Assembly (NCBI RefSeq): GCF_020497125.1
Contig: NC_059087.1
Span: 12,929,925-12,993,924 of the forward strand
Direction of reading: 5' to 3'
From: Mauremys mutica
Lineage: Eukaryota > Chordata > Testudines > Geoemydidae
DNA length: 64,000 nt
Of this stretch, positions 11,826 through 22,412 are shown one piece after another. A program made the translations under genes and the position numbers. The notes beneath the pieces are model-generated. The model saw nothing but the letters and a program-made list of their open reading frames with translations. It was not told the origin of the DNA and made no database searches. Positions within the stretch are counted from its first letter, which is position 1. Every line of letters begins with the position of its first letter.

Positions 11826-12688
11826 CTGTGTGATGGGAAAAAGGAAGTGATTTCCTTGAAAAGATACATGTTTGCGAACACTGAACACAGTCAACTCAGT
11901 TTCTGTGAACAAGACCATACAGGGCACCTAGTCTCATGAGCTCTCAGGACAAGTTCGAGATTTCGGAATACGCTTTCATTGGCTGCGGTCTTGCACAGGA
12001 GATCGGACAAGCGGGGCAGTACAGCTGAATCCGTGTAGCAGCCAGGCCTGGTAAGCCCTACACTATAGGCTGCTTAACAGTTAATGGATAGCTGTGCCCT
12101 CCCGCTGAAGGCAATCTGGAAAGCATAAAGTCTGACCCTGTTCCAGCCCCTCGCGGCTGTGCCCAGGAAAGATCACTGTATGCTTTTCCTCTGCGGCCTC
12201 CAACACGTGGCTGTTAAACGAAGGTCATTGCTATGCAAAGTAAAAGTCAAGCATTCACAATAGTAACAGTACACTAATTGCCCTAATTAGATGCAGCAGT
12301 CGCCGAACGAGATTACCCTGAGGCGGGTCACTCGGAGAGAGAGAGAGAGAGAGAGGATGCTGCTAGAATCCCTGCACAGACCAGGACCGTATGCTGCCAT
12401 GCTGGTGGAGGCAATGATTCCGCTGTACGTTAGGATGGCCTGGCGCGGAAGAGTGTGCTTCCACGGAGCACCAAATAAGGCACCTCTCCGCAGGAACCTC
12501 CTGCGGAGACTTTTCGAGCTCCTCTACGAGAGCTTCGTGGAAGTGTCCCAAGAGGATTTCTGTTCCATCCCTATATGTGTGGACCTTCTTTTTATATAGT
12601 TTTATATGGAAAAGTTTTTATATAGTTTTTATATAGTTTTTATTCCTGTTTTTTAAAAAATAAATGTTTCCATGTTTATAGCACTTAC
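11826..12688 (-). other. Intron of the Myb/SANT-like gene
   Basis: This 863-bp intron has a consensus donor (GTAAGT, minus strand, 12688-12683) and an AG acceptor (11827-11826). Removing it joins 577 and 470 bases into one 1047-base frame without stops. It contains a run of GA dinucleotides (about 12337-12356), an AT-rich TTTTTATATAG tandem repeat (about 12587-12640) and a 102-codon open frame on the plus strand (12291-12599) that I consider incidental. Confidence 0.8.
12587..12640 (+). repeat. Short AT-rich tandem repeat TTTTTATATAG
   Basis: Three to four imperfect copies of TTTTTATATAG lie inside the Myb-gene intron, close to its donor site. They have no coding role. Confidence 0.8.
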
Positions 12689-13265
12689 CGACTGATCCTT
12701 CCCCTGATTCTGAGTCTGGGTTAACGGCCGGGGAGGGTTGGTAGGGGATCTCTGTGAGGGTGATGAAGAGATCCTGGCTGTCGGGGAAAGCGGTATTGTA
12801 AGCGCTGTCGCCTGCGTCGTCCTCCACAAACCCTTCCTCATCTTCCCCATCGGCGAACATCGCCGAGGAACTGCCTGTCGACACTATGCCATCCTCAGAG
12901 TCCACGGTCACTGGTGGGGCAGTGGTGGCAGACCCACCTAGAATGGCATGCAGTGCCTCGTAGAAGCGGCATGTCTGGGGCTGGGCTCCGGAGTGTCCGT
13001 TTGCCGATCTGACTTTTTGGTAGCCTTGTCTCAGGTCCTTGATTTTCACGCGGCACTGCGTTGTATCCCGGCTGTATCCTCTGAGTGCCATGGCTTTGGA
13101 GACCTTCTCGTAGGTCTTTGCATTCCGTTTGTTGGAGCGCAGCTCCGAAAGCACAGACTCATCGCCCCACACAGCGATCAGATCCAGGACTTCCTGGTCT
13201 GTCCATGCTGGGGACCTCTTTCTATTCTGGGATTGCATGGACTCCTCTGCTGGAGAGCTCTGCAT
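12689..13265 (-). CDS. Harbinger Myb/SANT-like DNA-binding partner, exon 1
   Basis: This is the second protein of PIF/Harbinger elements. In characterised elements it carries the transposase into the nucleus and recruits it to subterminal sites. I choose the ATG at 13265-13263 (MQSSPAEES) because family members usually begin near MQSSP; the frame is open upstream to 13361. The Myb/SANT-like fold spans about residues 18-105. It contains SPAWTDQEVLDLIAVW with W21 and W33, then TYEKVSKAM, CRVKIKDLRQGYQKV and TCRFYEALHAILGG. An acidic linker follows, including DGEDEEGFVEDDAGD. The exon ends at 12689 with GEGSV and a split codon, followed by a perfect GTAAGT donor. Together with exon 2 it gives 348 residues without a stop or frameshift, so this gene looks better preserved than the transposase. 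Confidence 0.85.
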
Positions 13266-13481
13266 CGTTGCAGGTGCTGCTGAGCTCACCCCGATGTCCA
13301 ACCAGGACATCAGATTCAAAGTGCCCAGACAGGAAAAGCAATTCAAATTTTCCCGGGTCATTTCCTGTGTGGCTGGTCAGAGAATCCAAGCTTGGACTGC
13401 TGTCCAGAGCGTCAACAGAGTGGTGCACTGTGGGATAGCTCCCGGAGCTACTAAGTTCAATTTGCATCCACACATAGCCTA

Positions 13482-13629
13482 ATTCGAGATAGCCATGTCG
13501 AATTTAGCGCTACTCCCCTTGTCGGGGTGGAGTACCGAATTCGAACTAAAGAGCCCTCTAGGTCGAATTAAACGGCTTCCTGGTGTGGACGGTTGAGCGG
13601 TTAATTCAAATTAACGCTGCTAAATTCGA
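13482..13629. promoter_or_regulatory. Right subterminal TCGAAT/ATTCGA cluster
   Basis: Copies of ATTCGA or TCGAAT lie at 13482-13487, 13498-13503, 13539-13544, 13563-13568 and 13624-13629. They mirror the cluster inside the left end of the Harbinger element. Candidate binding sites for the Myb-like protein or the transposase; the role is inferred. Confidence 0.5.
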
Positions 13630-13658
13630 TTTAAAGTCCTAGTGTAGACCAGGCCTAA

Positions 13659-15694
13659 TTTTAGCACGCCTGGTAAATAACAAACATAAATGATAAACAA
13701 AATGAGAACCTAAGTAATAAAATGCTTTCCAGCATTGGATTATTCTTTCACAGTGATGAAAACTTAAAGCCATAATTAAGCCAAATTCAAATAAGCCAAA
13801 TTCACCCATATAGGCCTATTGTTTCTCTCTACATAGCTACTGAAATCTTTGGCTCTTGGGCGGAAACTGCATTTATTAATGTAGGATGTAAAAGGTACTT
13901 TCAAGAAGTAGGGTGGAAACCTGGGCTCTGCCTGGATTTTGTTCGGAAATTAAAGCTGTTCCCTGAGTTCACTGGTAGTTTGACTTTTGCTGGGAAGGCA
14001 GGATCAGACTGAAAATGAAGTGGCATCAAATCCACAGTGGCAAATCTCTCTCTAATTGGGAAAATATAAAGTTCTTAGAAGAAGTAAGATGATCCTACAA
14101 CAAAGGTATCTTTCTGAATGATAGAGGTTATAGACAAGTACATGGAGGAAAACCTATTTAAAAGGAGAATAGCACCCATTTTACCCATTTCTAAAATGTG
14201 CAAGTTTCACACTTTAAAGTACTGTTCACCAAATTTATTTTTAAAAGACCCTGATTCTCCATTGCCTTGCTCCTTGGATGGTCTTTTACATATACATAAA
14301 GTGGGTATAAAATGCTAACAGCAGAATGGGTGGTGAATTCTGATTTGATAACATTTTATACTCATTTTGCACAGATGCAAGACTCCAATATAGCAAAGCA
14401 CTTAAGCATGTGCCCAATTTGAAGTATGTGCTTAAGACCCATGGGCTTTAAGATGAACAATACTTTTCAATGTTTGACTTGGGCCTTTGACTTCAATGGG
14501 ACTTAAACGGAGGCTTACATATTTTTGCTGAACTGGAGCCTAAATGACTACATACGGTTAAGGTAGTGGAGAATCAGGCCCAAGATATTTAGTTACACTT
14601 GTTTTTCTGAAATTCTGGTTGAAAACTGATATCATTTGTGACACCTTCAGTAAACAGTTTCCATCCTATTTAAATAGTTTAACAATCAGAAGAACATACG
14701 TATTTAAACATTAAGCATTTCCATTAAATATTTAACAATAAAAGTTATCCTCTTGACTCTTTTAATCTGTATTCAGCTTTCATAACATTAAAAGTGAACT
14801 AAGAAAGTTTCAGCATGAAATATTTACATTGCTTAAATAGGAAACAGAAATTGGGAGCAGAACATCAGGGACACCACCTCATTCGTGTAACTATTTCAGA
14901 CTGTGGCTGTAAAAGAAACTATGGCAGGTTTCTAGAATGGCTGGCTCATATAGTCTTAGATAAGCATAATCTCTGATACAAGTGATGAGCAAACCACAGC
15001 ATGGATGGAGGATCAAACTGGTTAAAACCCCAAAAGTTTAGGTTAGTTCATTTTGAGTTGTGTGCAAACAGATGGACAAGTTCATAAATCATCTGAACTG
15101 GTTCACCCAGCTCTAGTTAATAGTTCTGGCATTAGTTTACTTTATGATTAAAAAGGAGATTTTGATTTTAAATTCTTTTTAGGTTACAAATGCTGAAATG
15201 GGTAGTGCAGTGTTCTTTGGGGGAGTGAAAACTGAAGCCCAGCAAGTCCAGTTTGGATAAAGCAGCCAAAAGTCTGGAAGTCTGTCTGACAGGGCTTGTC
15301 TACATGGCCCCATAGTTCAGACTCTGGGGGTGCAAATGGCTGTGCTGTAACTCCTCAGTGTGGATGTTGCAGGCATGAGCCAATGGTCCTTAGTTCACAT
15401 GCATTTAGTCCTCTTTAACCAGGAGTATGTTAATGCGAAGTAGGTACCTTTTCGTTTGCACCCACAATGGCCACAAGGGAGAGTTACGGTGCAGTACACT
15501 AGTGTGTGCTGCAATTCACAATTCCTTGGCCCGAACTGCGGGCCCTAAATCTTTTAACAGTGAAGAAATCAATGAGGAAATCTCAACAGACCAAGCTTTC
15601 GCACAAAGTTACTTTTCAATTTCAGCCAGCTGGAAAATCCTGAGAAAATAGCTTCTCAGTGGGCCATATTATACCATCACTTTGACTAGCATCA
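13659..15694. other. Background with fold-back repeat and a possible MITE fragment
   Basis: No gene is seen. At 14393-14590 there is a copy of the CTTAAGCATGTGC fold-back repeat with TTGACTTCAATGGGACTTAA in its middle. At about 15290 the sequence AGGGCTTGTCTACATGG resembles the start of Harbinger-type MITEs, but I could not find its other end or a target duplication. Confidence 0.35.
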
Positions 15695-16222
15695 TGTCAA
15701 GTTCTAGGCAACTCGTCTCAAAAAGGATATAACTGAAAGAGAAGCTGTCCAGAGATGACAATGACAATTATTACAGGCCTAGAAAGATTGCCACATCAAG
15801 TGAGATTTTAGAGATTGGAACTATCTAGTTTAGACAGCTGATTACTAAGAAGGGACATAGCAGAGGCATATAAAATAAAAAAAGTTGTATAGAAAAGGTC
15901 ACTTGTACCTTTTTGTTCATCTTTTCTCATAATAAGAAAATAAGGGGGAAAACAATGAAATTAAAAGGTGACACATTTAAAACTGGTACCACAAAATGTA
16001 ATCAGCCAGTGGATCTCAAAGCCACAAGATAGTGGCAGAAATGGTGTCTGTAGCCTCTGTTTGCCAGAGCTGGGATTGGGTGACAGGGCATGGATCACTT
16101 GACGATAACCTGTCTGTTCATTCCCTTTGGGGCACCTGCCATTGGTCACTCTCAGAGGACAGGATTCTGGGCTGGATGGACCTTTGGTCTGACCCTGTAT
16201 GGCCGTTCTTAGGTTCTTAAGA
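15695..16222 (+). mobile_element. Old CR1 LINE, 3' end with internal deletions
   Basis: The stretch begins with GGCAACTCGTCTCAAAAAGG, typical of the CR1 ORF2 C-terminal region. It passes through AAGAAGGGACATAGCAGAGG and ends with the characteristic GGATGGACCTTTGGTCTGAC and GGCCGTTCTTAGGTTCTTA. Frames are destroyed and blocks are missing relative to longer CR1 tails. Divergence looks greater than in the CR1 at 38.0 kb. Orientation is plus, as in the other CR1 copies here. Confidence 0.85.
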
Positions 16223-17109
16223 TATTGAGACAAGGACTCAAGTAGGAATCAAAAAAGGATTAGCCCTTTGTATGAAAAATGCAAATATCCTCCGCAGCAT
16301 TCATTGGGATAAAAATATATAAGGGATAGATACACGTTTGTGGTTCAAGGCTTAATCCAACAAAACTAGCTGCCTGAGGTTAGGAGTAAACTTCCCCATG
16401 GGCATGTTATGGCTTAAATGTCCATTATGGGGGGTTTAAAACCTTTCTTGAAAATATCTGGAACTGGCCAATATCAGACAAGATATTGGACTACAAGCAC
16501 TGTTGGCCTGGTCTGGTCTGGCATTTCCCGAGTTCCTGATTTGAAATGGAATCTCCTAGAGATAATGTGGAACACCCCCTCCCTCACCATGCTGCTTTTC
16601 ACCAACTCGCTTTTTAGAATATAACTGCCCAGTACCACAAGACCGGGGCAAGCAGGAACCCTAACACATGAACCCTGGCTCCCAGTCCCGTGCACTCCAA
16701 CCTCATGCACTCAGCAGAAACAATAATTTCCTCTCTAAATCACAAAATGAGGCCTTTATCTATCAGGAACAGAATGGCCTACAAAAATTCCTGCATTTCT
16801 TTTCAAGGAGAAGCTTTGTAAGCATGGACTCATTCTGATACATAGCAGTCTAACGTATGTAGCTTACTCCCTGCCCATAAAAGAAGCGATTAGGCCCTAG
16901 GGGGAGACATCAGCTATTCATGACCGAAAAGCCATCAAGTCAATGGAGCACTTCTACTAACTCAACCCAGTGAGTAATCCCACCATGACACAAAGCATCT
17001 CATTAACCGACATATCTACTGTATCTTATTTCAAAGGACTGTTCAATGTTATGACATTTTGGACCCATGTTTTGTACCTTCCCTCCTTATTTTTGTAACA
17101 GATCTCTCA
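16223..17109. other. Unassigned background
   Basis: I see no gene and no transposon end. The sequence GGCCTGGTCTGGTCTGG near 16505 is a short local repeat only. Confidence 0.35.
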
Positions 17110-17310
17110 GCGGGAAGTAGTGTGGCCCAGTGACTAAAGCATAACACCAGGAGTCAGGAAACCTAAGCTCTATTCCCAGCTTTGACTTCAGGCAAGTCAT
17201 GTTAACTCTCTATGCCTTAATTCCCCTATCTGTAAAACAGGGACAGTGATACTTACTATCCTTTGTAAAGTGCCTTGACATGTTGGACAAAGAGTGCTAT
17301 ACAGAAGCTA
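17110..17310 (+). mobile_element. MIR core-SINE
   Basis: The order of blocks follows MIR. A degenerate tRNA-like head contains TGGCCCAGTGACTAAAGC and CAGGAGTCAGGAAACC. It is followed by CAGGCAAGTCATGTTAACTC, then TTCCCCTATCTGTAAAACAG and TAAAGTGCCTTGACATG. MIR elements are RNA polymerase III-derived, long inactive and shared by amniotes, so this copy is an ancient fossil. The promoter boxes are degraded. Confidence 0.85.
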
Positions 17311-19154
17311 AGAAAGATTAAACACTTTGGATTACAGGAGGTTGTGTTATTATGATATTATTTCCTTGTATATTTTAAATTATTCTTTATCTTTTTGTCC
17401 AGGATCTCAAATGCCTCAAAGTGGGCCACGCAGCTTTCTGAATAAAACACCATCATTTATTATTAATTATATAATAGGGCAACACACAATAGGACAACTT
17501 AAAAATAAATTGCTGTGCTTGCTAAGGGTCTGATCAACGTCCCCATTGGATTGAACCAAGCGCTAGACATACAAACAGTGTTTATCCAGATAAAGGAGCA
17601 AGGAAAGAAAAGTGTCTCTCTCTCACTGGCAGGTTCACGTGGTCCTCCAATGTTCATTGCTATAGTTCTTGTCCTCCCCCATTTGGCACTTATCCTCATC
17701 TGCTTTAGTCCACATTATCCTGGTGGCTGCTAGGTTTAGAACTGTCAGTTTTATAAATAAAGAAGTTTCTTCCTTTCCATTTGTCTTGAAGAGGTGAATA
17801 TTAATATGCAAAGAGCACTATAAATTACATCTGGGGTTTGGAAACCAACTTGCCCAGTAGTATTCTGCAATAAAATTGGAAATATATATTATACATTAGG
17901 TTTAAAAAAAAAAGAAGAAAAGAAAAAAGAGGGGATGTGAGGACAGGACTCACTTTTCATTAAAGCTGCAGTGATGGATTTGGCCACAACCTTCCCGTCA
18001 GTTACTTGAGAGTCTTGCACTTCAGAGGATGAAATAGAGACTCTCCATCAGTTTGGAGCAGTAGGTATCCTATCACATGGCTGCTTATCCAAAGAAAACC
18101 TCCATCCCTATTGAGGTTGATCTGTCACTAACCATTTAAAATCTTACTGATATCATAGACATCCTGTGGAGTTTCAGGGTACTTTGCCTGTGAGAGTGCC
18201 TGGCTTATAAGTAGAGTCATTATCATGCTACTATTGTCACTGCCTGTCTTCAGGGTGAAGCTGTGTACCTCACTTTGACACTTACAGTCTGAAGTCTCAT
18301 TAAGACTTAAGAACATGCTCAAGTGCTTTGCTGAACAGGGATGGACGCAAGCATGTGCTTAACTGATTTGCTGAATCAGGCCTTTTGTGTGATTTCTCCC
18401 TCTCCGCAGGCAAGCAAGGGACTCTTTCCTTTAGTCTTGGAGTTGAAAGCTGAGGTGAAATCTGAGGGATCAAAGGACACGCTCAAAGAGCCAGGACTCT
18501 TTAGAGGAGTCCCAGGTTCTCCACACAACTCCATGGATCTTTCCTTTTGCTCCTAACAGCATGTATGCCTTTAGAAGCCCTTTGGTCACGACACTGCCTT
18601 AGCCAATCTCATCTTGTCTTAAGGAGAGTGGAGGAAAGGTTTCACTGTATGGCAAGGATGGCCCAATTTTCAAAGTGACTAGTGATTTTGGATTCTTCCA
18701 TTTATAGGTGCTTAACCTGAAATGCTTTGAAAGGCCTGACTTTCAAAGAACAGCATCTTCTGAAATTCAGATCCCCAAATCTCTAGCCACTTTTAAAATC
18801 TTGACCACAGAGCTTCATTTATGTTCTTATACATGTGTGTGTGAGAGACCTTAATTCCCTCAGTTCTTGCCTAATCAAAGCCTTGTTGCTCTTTAGCTTG
18901 TATTAACATCATGTCGGCTGAGAAAATATTTTAATTCTGGCATTTTGCTATTAAGTTGAAGCATAGTACGGAGAGAGAGAAAGATTTAACAGATGGATCC
19001 TTGAAGCGCCACTAAATAAGATGTGGACAGAGCCACTAAATCTAATAAGCATATATTCAAATGCTTTTGGAAGTGATAAAGAAAGTATTCAATTCAAAGA
19101 TATGGGTGCCCCCAGAAAACCAATTTTGTACTACAACTATTTGCATATTATAAA
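17311..19154. other. Background with fold-back repeats
   Basis: No gene is seen. 18301-18385 holds a copy of the CTTAAG / TTTGCTGAATCAGGCC repeat. 18660-18790 holds a degenerate copy of the TTTTCAAAG fold-back repeat. An A-rich run lies at 17903-17930. Confidence 0.35.
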
Positions 19155-19162
19155 TCATAGGA

Positions 19163-19783
19163 CAGCAGTTTTCAACATTCTTTTCATCTGTGGACTCCTA
19201 AAAATTTTTGAATGGAGGCGTGGAACCATTTGGAAATCTTAGACAGAGTACGCAGACCCAGGGGCGGCTCTAGAAATTCCACCGCCCCAAGCAGGGCGCC
19301 GCGCCGCTCGCGCCGCCCTTCCCCGGTCCCGCGGACGGGGCAGAAGTGTCTGCGGACGGTCCCGTGGTCCCGCGGCTCCGGTGGAGCATGCGCAGGCATG
19401 CCTGCGGGAGCTCCGTCCGAGCCGCGGGACCAGCGCACCCGCCGCAGTCATGCCTGCGGGAGGTCAAGCGGAGCCGCGGGAAGAGGGGACCCTCCGCAGT
19501 CATGCCTGCGGCAGGTCCGCTTGTCCCAGGGCTTCGGTGGACCTCCCGCAGGCATAACTGCGGAAGGTCCGCCGGAGCCAAATGCCGCCCTGCCAGGACA
19601 ATGCCGCCCCACGCGCCTGCTTGGCGCGCTGGGGTCTGGAGCTGGCCCTGCGCAGACCCCCTGGGGTCCACTGACCATAGGCTGAAAACCACTGTTCTGT
19701 GATAACGACAACCTTTTGCGGACCCTTTACACATAGCCTGCAGACCCCCCACGGGTCTGCAGATCACAGGTTGAAAACGACTG
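19163..19783. mobile_element. hAT-type element containing a nested insertion
   Basis: The left end is CAGCAGTTTTCAAC and the right end on the minus strand is CAGTCGTTTTCAAC. Perfect 8-bp duplications TCATAGGA flank it at 19155-19162 and 19784-19791, which is the hAT signature. Without the nested element (19259-19650 plus one duplication) it is only about 220 bp, so it is non-autonomous. A second right-terminus-like sequence, GCTGAAAACCACTG, lies inside at 19681-19694. Confidence 0.88.
19259..19650. mobile_element. GC-rich hAT-type MITE nested in another hAT element
   Basis: The ends CAGGGGCGGCTCTAGA and, on the minus strand, CAGGGCCAGCTCCAGA agree at 13 of 16 positions. The 8-bp duplication CGCAGACC lies at 19251-19258 and 19651-19658. 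The 392-bp body is very GC-rich and repeats blocks such as GCCGCAGTCATGCCTGCGG and GGTCCCGCGG in both orientations. This creates long spurious open frames on both strands (up to 180 codons). It belongs with the elements at 57887-58130 and 58531-58834, which share CCGCCCCAAGCA near the left end and a CTGGAGC block near the right end. Confidence 0.92.
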
Positions 19784-19791
19784 TCATAGGA

Positions 19792-20950
19792 AGTTAATGA
19801 AAAACAAAACAATGGAACAATATGATATGAATAGTAAAAGGTAGTTACAGTACAAGACAGGTGCCTTCAAAGGAAATATTGGCGTGTGGCATACTGAGAA
19901 GTTTATGATCTTCAGCACCATAGGAAGGTGTCCATCTTCAAGAATCTTGGATAGGTAGGGTTTGGTTCACCACTGTGTTTCTCCAGTTTTATGCTTCTGT
20001 AATTCAATTAATGCAGTGGTGAATCAGACCCTTAACGTTTTGGGCCACCTCTACTATTTCATTCAATATAATCAGAATGATTGACACCTATCGGATACCT
20101 TTTATCCAAAGATCACAGTGATTCATATAAACTTTGTCCACTAATTACATACTAATTACATACATAAATTCTCTGCCTTAATCCATCTTCAAAAGATACT
20201 CTGCTCTTCTTACATGTACATAATCCCCATAGGCACTGCCTTTAAAGGACGTACAGCACCACTACCTAATTCCTGGCAGAAAGCAAAGATCAGTGCTTCC
20301 AATGGAAAACATCACTGTTTTTTCAGTAGGGAAGATGTGAAATTAAGAACATAAGATCAGTTTCTCTTCTTATTGCATTATTCAACATTCTGGCCTAATT
20401 GTACTCAGGACAATTTGACTTCAATGGGGTTAAATGGGTGTAACAGAGGAGAGTAGTAGGGTCAAATTCAGGGGTTGACATAAACGGTGGTATAAATTGA
20501 AACACATGATGGCACAACAGTGAAGGGGCAAAGCAGGGGTGAGTAGAGTGTAATCCAGTGATACTCTAATGCCAAGCAGAAGAGGGCACAGGTGGCACGT
20601 AGGCTTTTTCAGAGATTCCCTGAGTTGGATAGCTGCATAATAGTTGATCGAATGATGGCATGCAAGGTTTCTACTCAGAGCCAGTAGCCCACTGATCATC
20701 ATAATCATTTCAAAATGTGTACATGGATAATATTTAAGGAATTATGTATCTATACTGAAAATTATGCCCTTAACGTATTGGAGTTAAGCAGGTCACCAGG
20801 AGATGACATACCTTGGAAATGTTCTTTTCAGGCAGGAGGAAACGGGCCCTGTCTGGCCATTTGGGTACTCTGCATTGTACGGCTCAGGCTGCATGCCTAT
20901 TTACATATTGAGCCAGGTGTGAATTGAAAGAGAGAGCAAAATCCACAAGA
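19792..20950. other. Unassigned background
   Basis: No gene is seen. A short fold-back motif, TTGACTTCAATGGGGTTAAA, lies near 20418. ACTAATTACATACTAATTAC near 20141 is a small direct repeat. Confidence 0.35.
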
Positions 20951-20954
20951 AAGG

Positions 20955-21625
20955 AAATCTACACGATGAAATAAACAGCAGTGGAGTGTATTGTTTATGA
21001 ATAAAGACAATTGATTGGTTTGGTATATCTTGAAGTGCAAAGAGACACAGAATCCTTCACCTAGAAAGCACATTGACAGAGTGAATCTCTTATGAAAGAA
21101 GGGTCACAGCCCACCTGGCTTTAAAGTACTGCAAGGATTATGGGTGAGCAATGTCTGGTTAGACTTGAGAATATCTTGTTAATTAAGCCTAGGCTCTAGA
21201 ATGCATGTCACAATTTTATTTTATATGTAGCCATTTGTTTCCAGTACTGCTACTTGCTCCCAGAATCTCTCTGCTTTATTAAACAAACATATATTTGATT
21301 TCACAATAAATCTAAGTGCTGTGAGTTCAGCAGAGCAGTGATCTGAGGTGAAACTGGCAAGCCAGGGGGTGCACTATTTTTTGGAAGCAACGGCTCAGTG
21401 AATACTGTGAGTGTCCAGCGGACGGGGGGGCTGGACACTCCAGGGAGACACTCGATGGGATTGAGCATTGGCGTGTGCCTATCACTAACCTGCAGGGGGA
21501 CTGTGGGTCCTGCGAGGCCTAGAGAAGGGTGCTTACATTGCCCGTGGCTGGTAGAGTTGGGGACCTGACCCCCAGTAGGCAGTAGGCTAAGGGCAGGTAG
21601 TAGTGAGGTGCCTCCCAGGCCTGGG
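20955..21625 (+). mobile_element. Possible solo LTR
   Basis: The layout resembles the 3' half of a retroviral-type LTR. It has GTTTCCAGTACTGCTACTTG, then CTGCTTTATTAAACAAACAT with AATAAA at about 21305, then AGTGCTGTGAGTTCAGC and a GC-richer block ending GGCCTGGGAGTTACA. I could not define either terminus or a target duplication, and no primer-binding site, gag or pol is present. It may instead be an unrelated diverged repeat. Confidence 0.4.
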
Positions 21626-21630
21626 AGTTA

Positions 21631-22412
21631 CATCCTCCCGTTATTTGTTTTTTCTGCCAATTTACAGGCTTTACATGCACTCACCCTGATTTACTTGCAT
21701 GTAACTTGTATCACCATCTCTCTGGATTTAGCTCTAGGGACAGATCCCCAGCAGACACCAATCGGTGTGGCTGCATTGACGCCAGTAGACCTACACCACT
21801 TTATACTAGCTGGGAACATAGCCCCAAGCATCTAAACTTTTTTTTTTTTAAGTTTCACTCAAAAGTAATTTCATTTGAACTTTTTTTTAATTAAAAAAAC
21901 ATACACTCAAGTCCTAGGTGGCTCATTGAACAGGAGCTTCTGTACTTTCATCCTCTGTGGGTCAGAGGAGGGTGGGAGCTGAAGCATGAGATTAATACTG
22001 GAAGGTCTGGGCCTCAGCAGGGGCATTTCAAGAGGTCACTTTCCTTGCAAATGATGATATGGACTAGCCACTGCCACTGGGGAGCAATGGAAAACTGAAT
22101 TGAAAATCATAGCATGAGCTGCAAGTCCTCTCTGTGGGGAAACACAATTCTTGAATTTATTAGGATAGCTGTTGAGATACCTACAATTGAGCTTTCCTCT
22201 TTCCTTCATAAAAAGGATGCTAATAGATTAGATAATCAGCATTGGATACATTTCTGCATGAGATTGGAGTTTGTTGCCTTTCTCTCTGGTTCTATTTTAC
22301 AAAAACAAACAAAAAAAACCCCAGAAAACCCTTTGGACTCAGAATTTGCTTTTAAAGTATATGACTTGCTGTATAAAAACAAACTCCAGGCAATACAAAT
22401 ATTTAGTGGCTC
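21631..22412. other. Unassigned background
   Basis: No gene and no transposon end are recognised. The stretch has poly-T at 21838-21851 and ordinary AT-rich sequence. Confidence 0.35.

Larger units (their letters stand above)
8874..13655 (+). mobile_element. Near-complete PIF/Harbinger DNA transposon, 4.78 kb
   Basis: The left end is GGGTACGTCTACACTAC and the right end, on the minus strand, is GGCCTGGTCTACACTAGG. TAA flanks both sides (8871-8873, 13656-13658). The element carries both genes expected of an autonomous Harbinger: a DDE transposase on the plus strand and a Myb/SANT-like gene on the minus strand, in convergent arrangement. The subterminal 100-200 bp on both sides are rich in ATTCGA/TCGAAT. 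Similar GTGCACTGTGGGA blocks occur at about 9026 and 13421. The transposase has one frameshift and the Myb-like gene looks intact. The element is much more GC-rich than its surroundings. Its MITE relatives lie at 1002 and 23125. Confidence 0.95.

Noticed and set aside
12291..12599. 102-codon open frame in the Harbinger intron
   Set aside because: It runs antisense to the Myb-like gene within its intron and does not resemble known Harbinger proteins. It is probably incidental.
15290..15480. Harbinger-type MITE starting AGGGCTTGTCTACATGG
   Set aside because: Only one end is visible; without a partner end and duplication I kept it as a remark.
19184..19812. Several open frames of 70-180 codons on both strands
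   Set aside because: They are caused by GC-rich fold-back repeats of the nested hAT-type elements and cross element borders.
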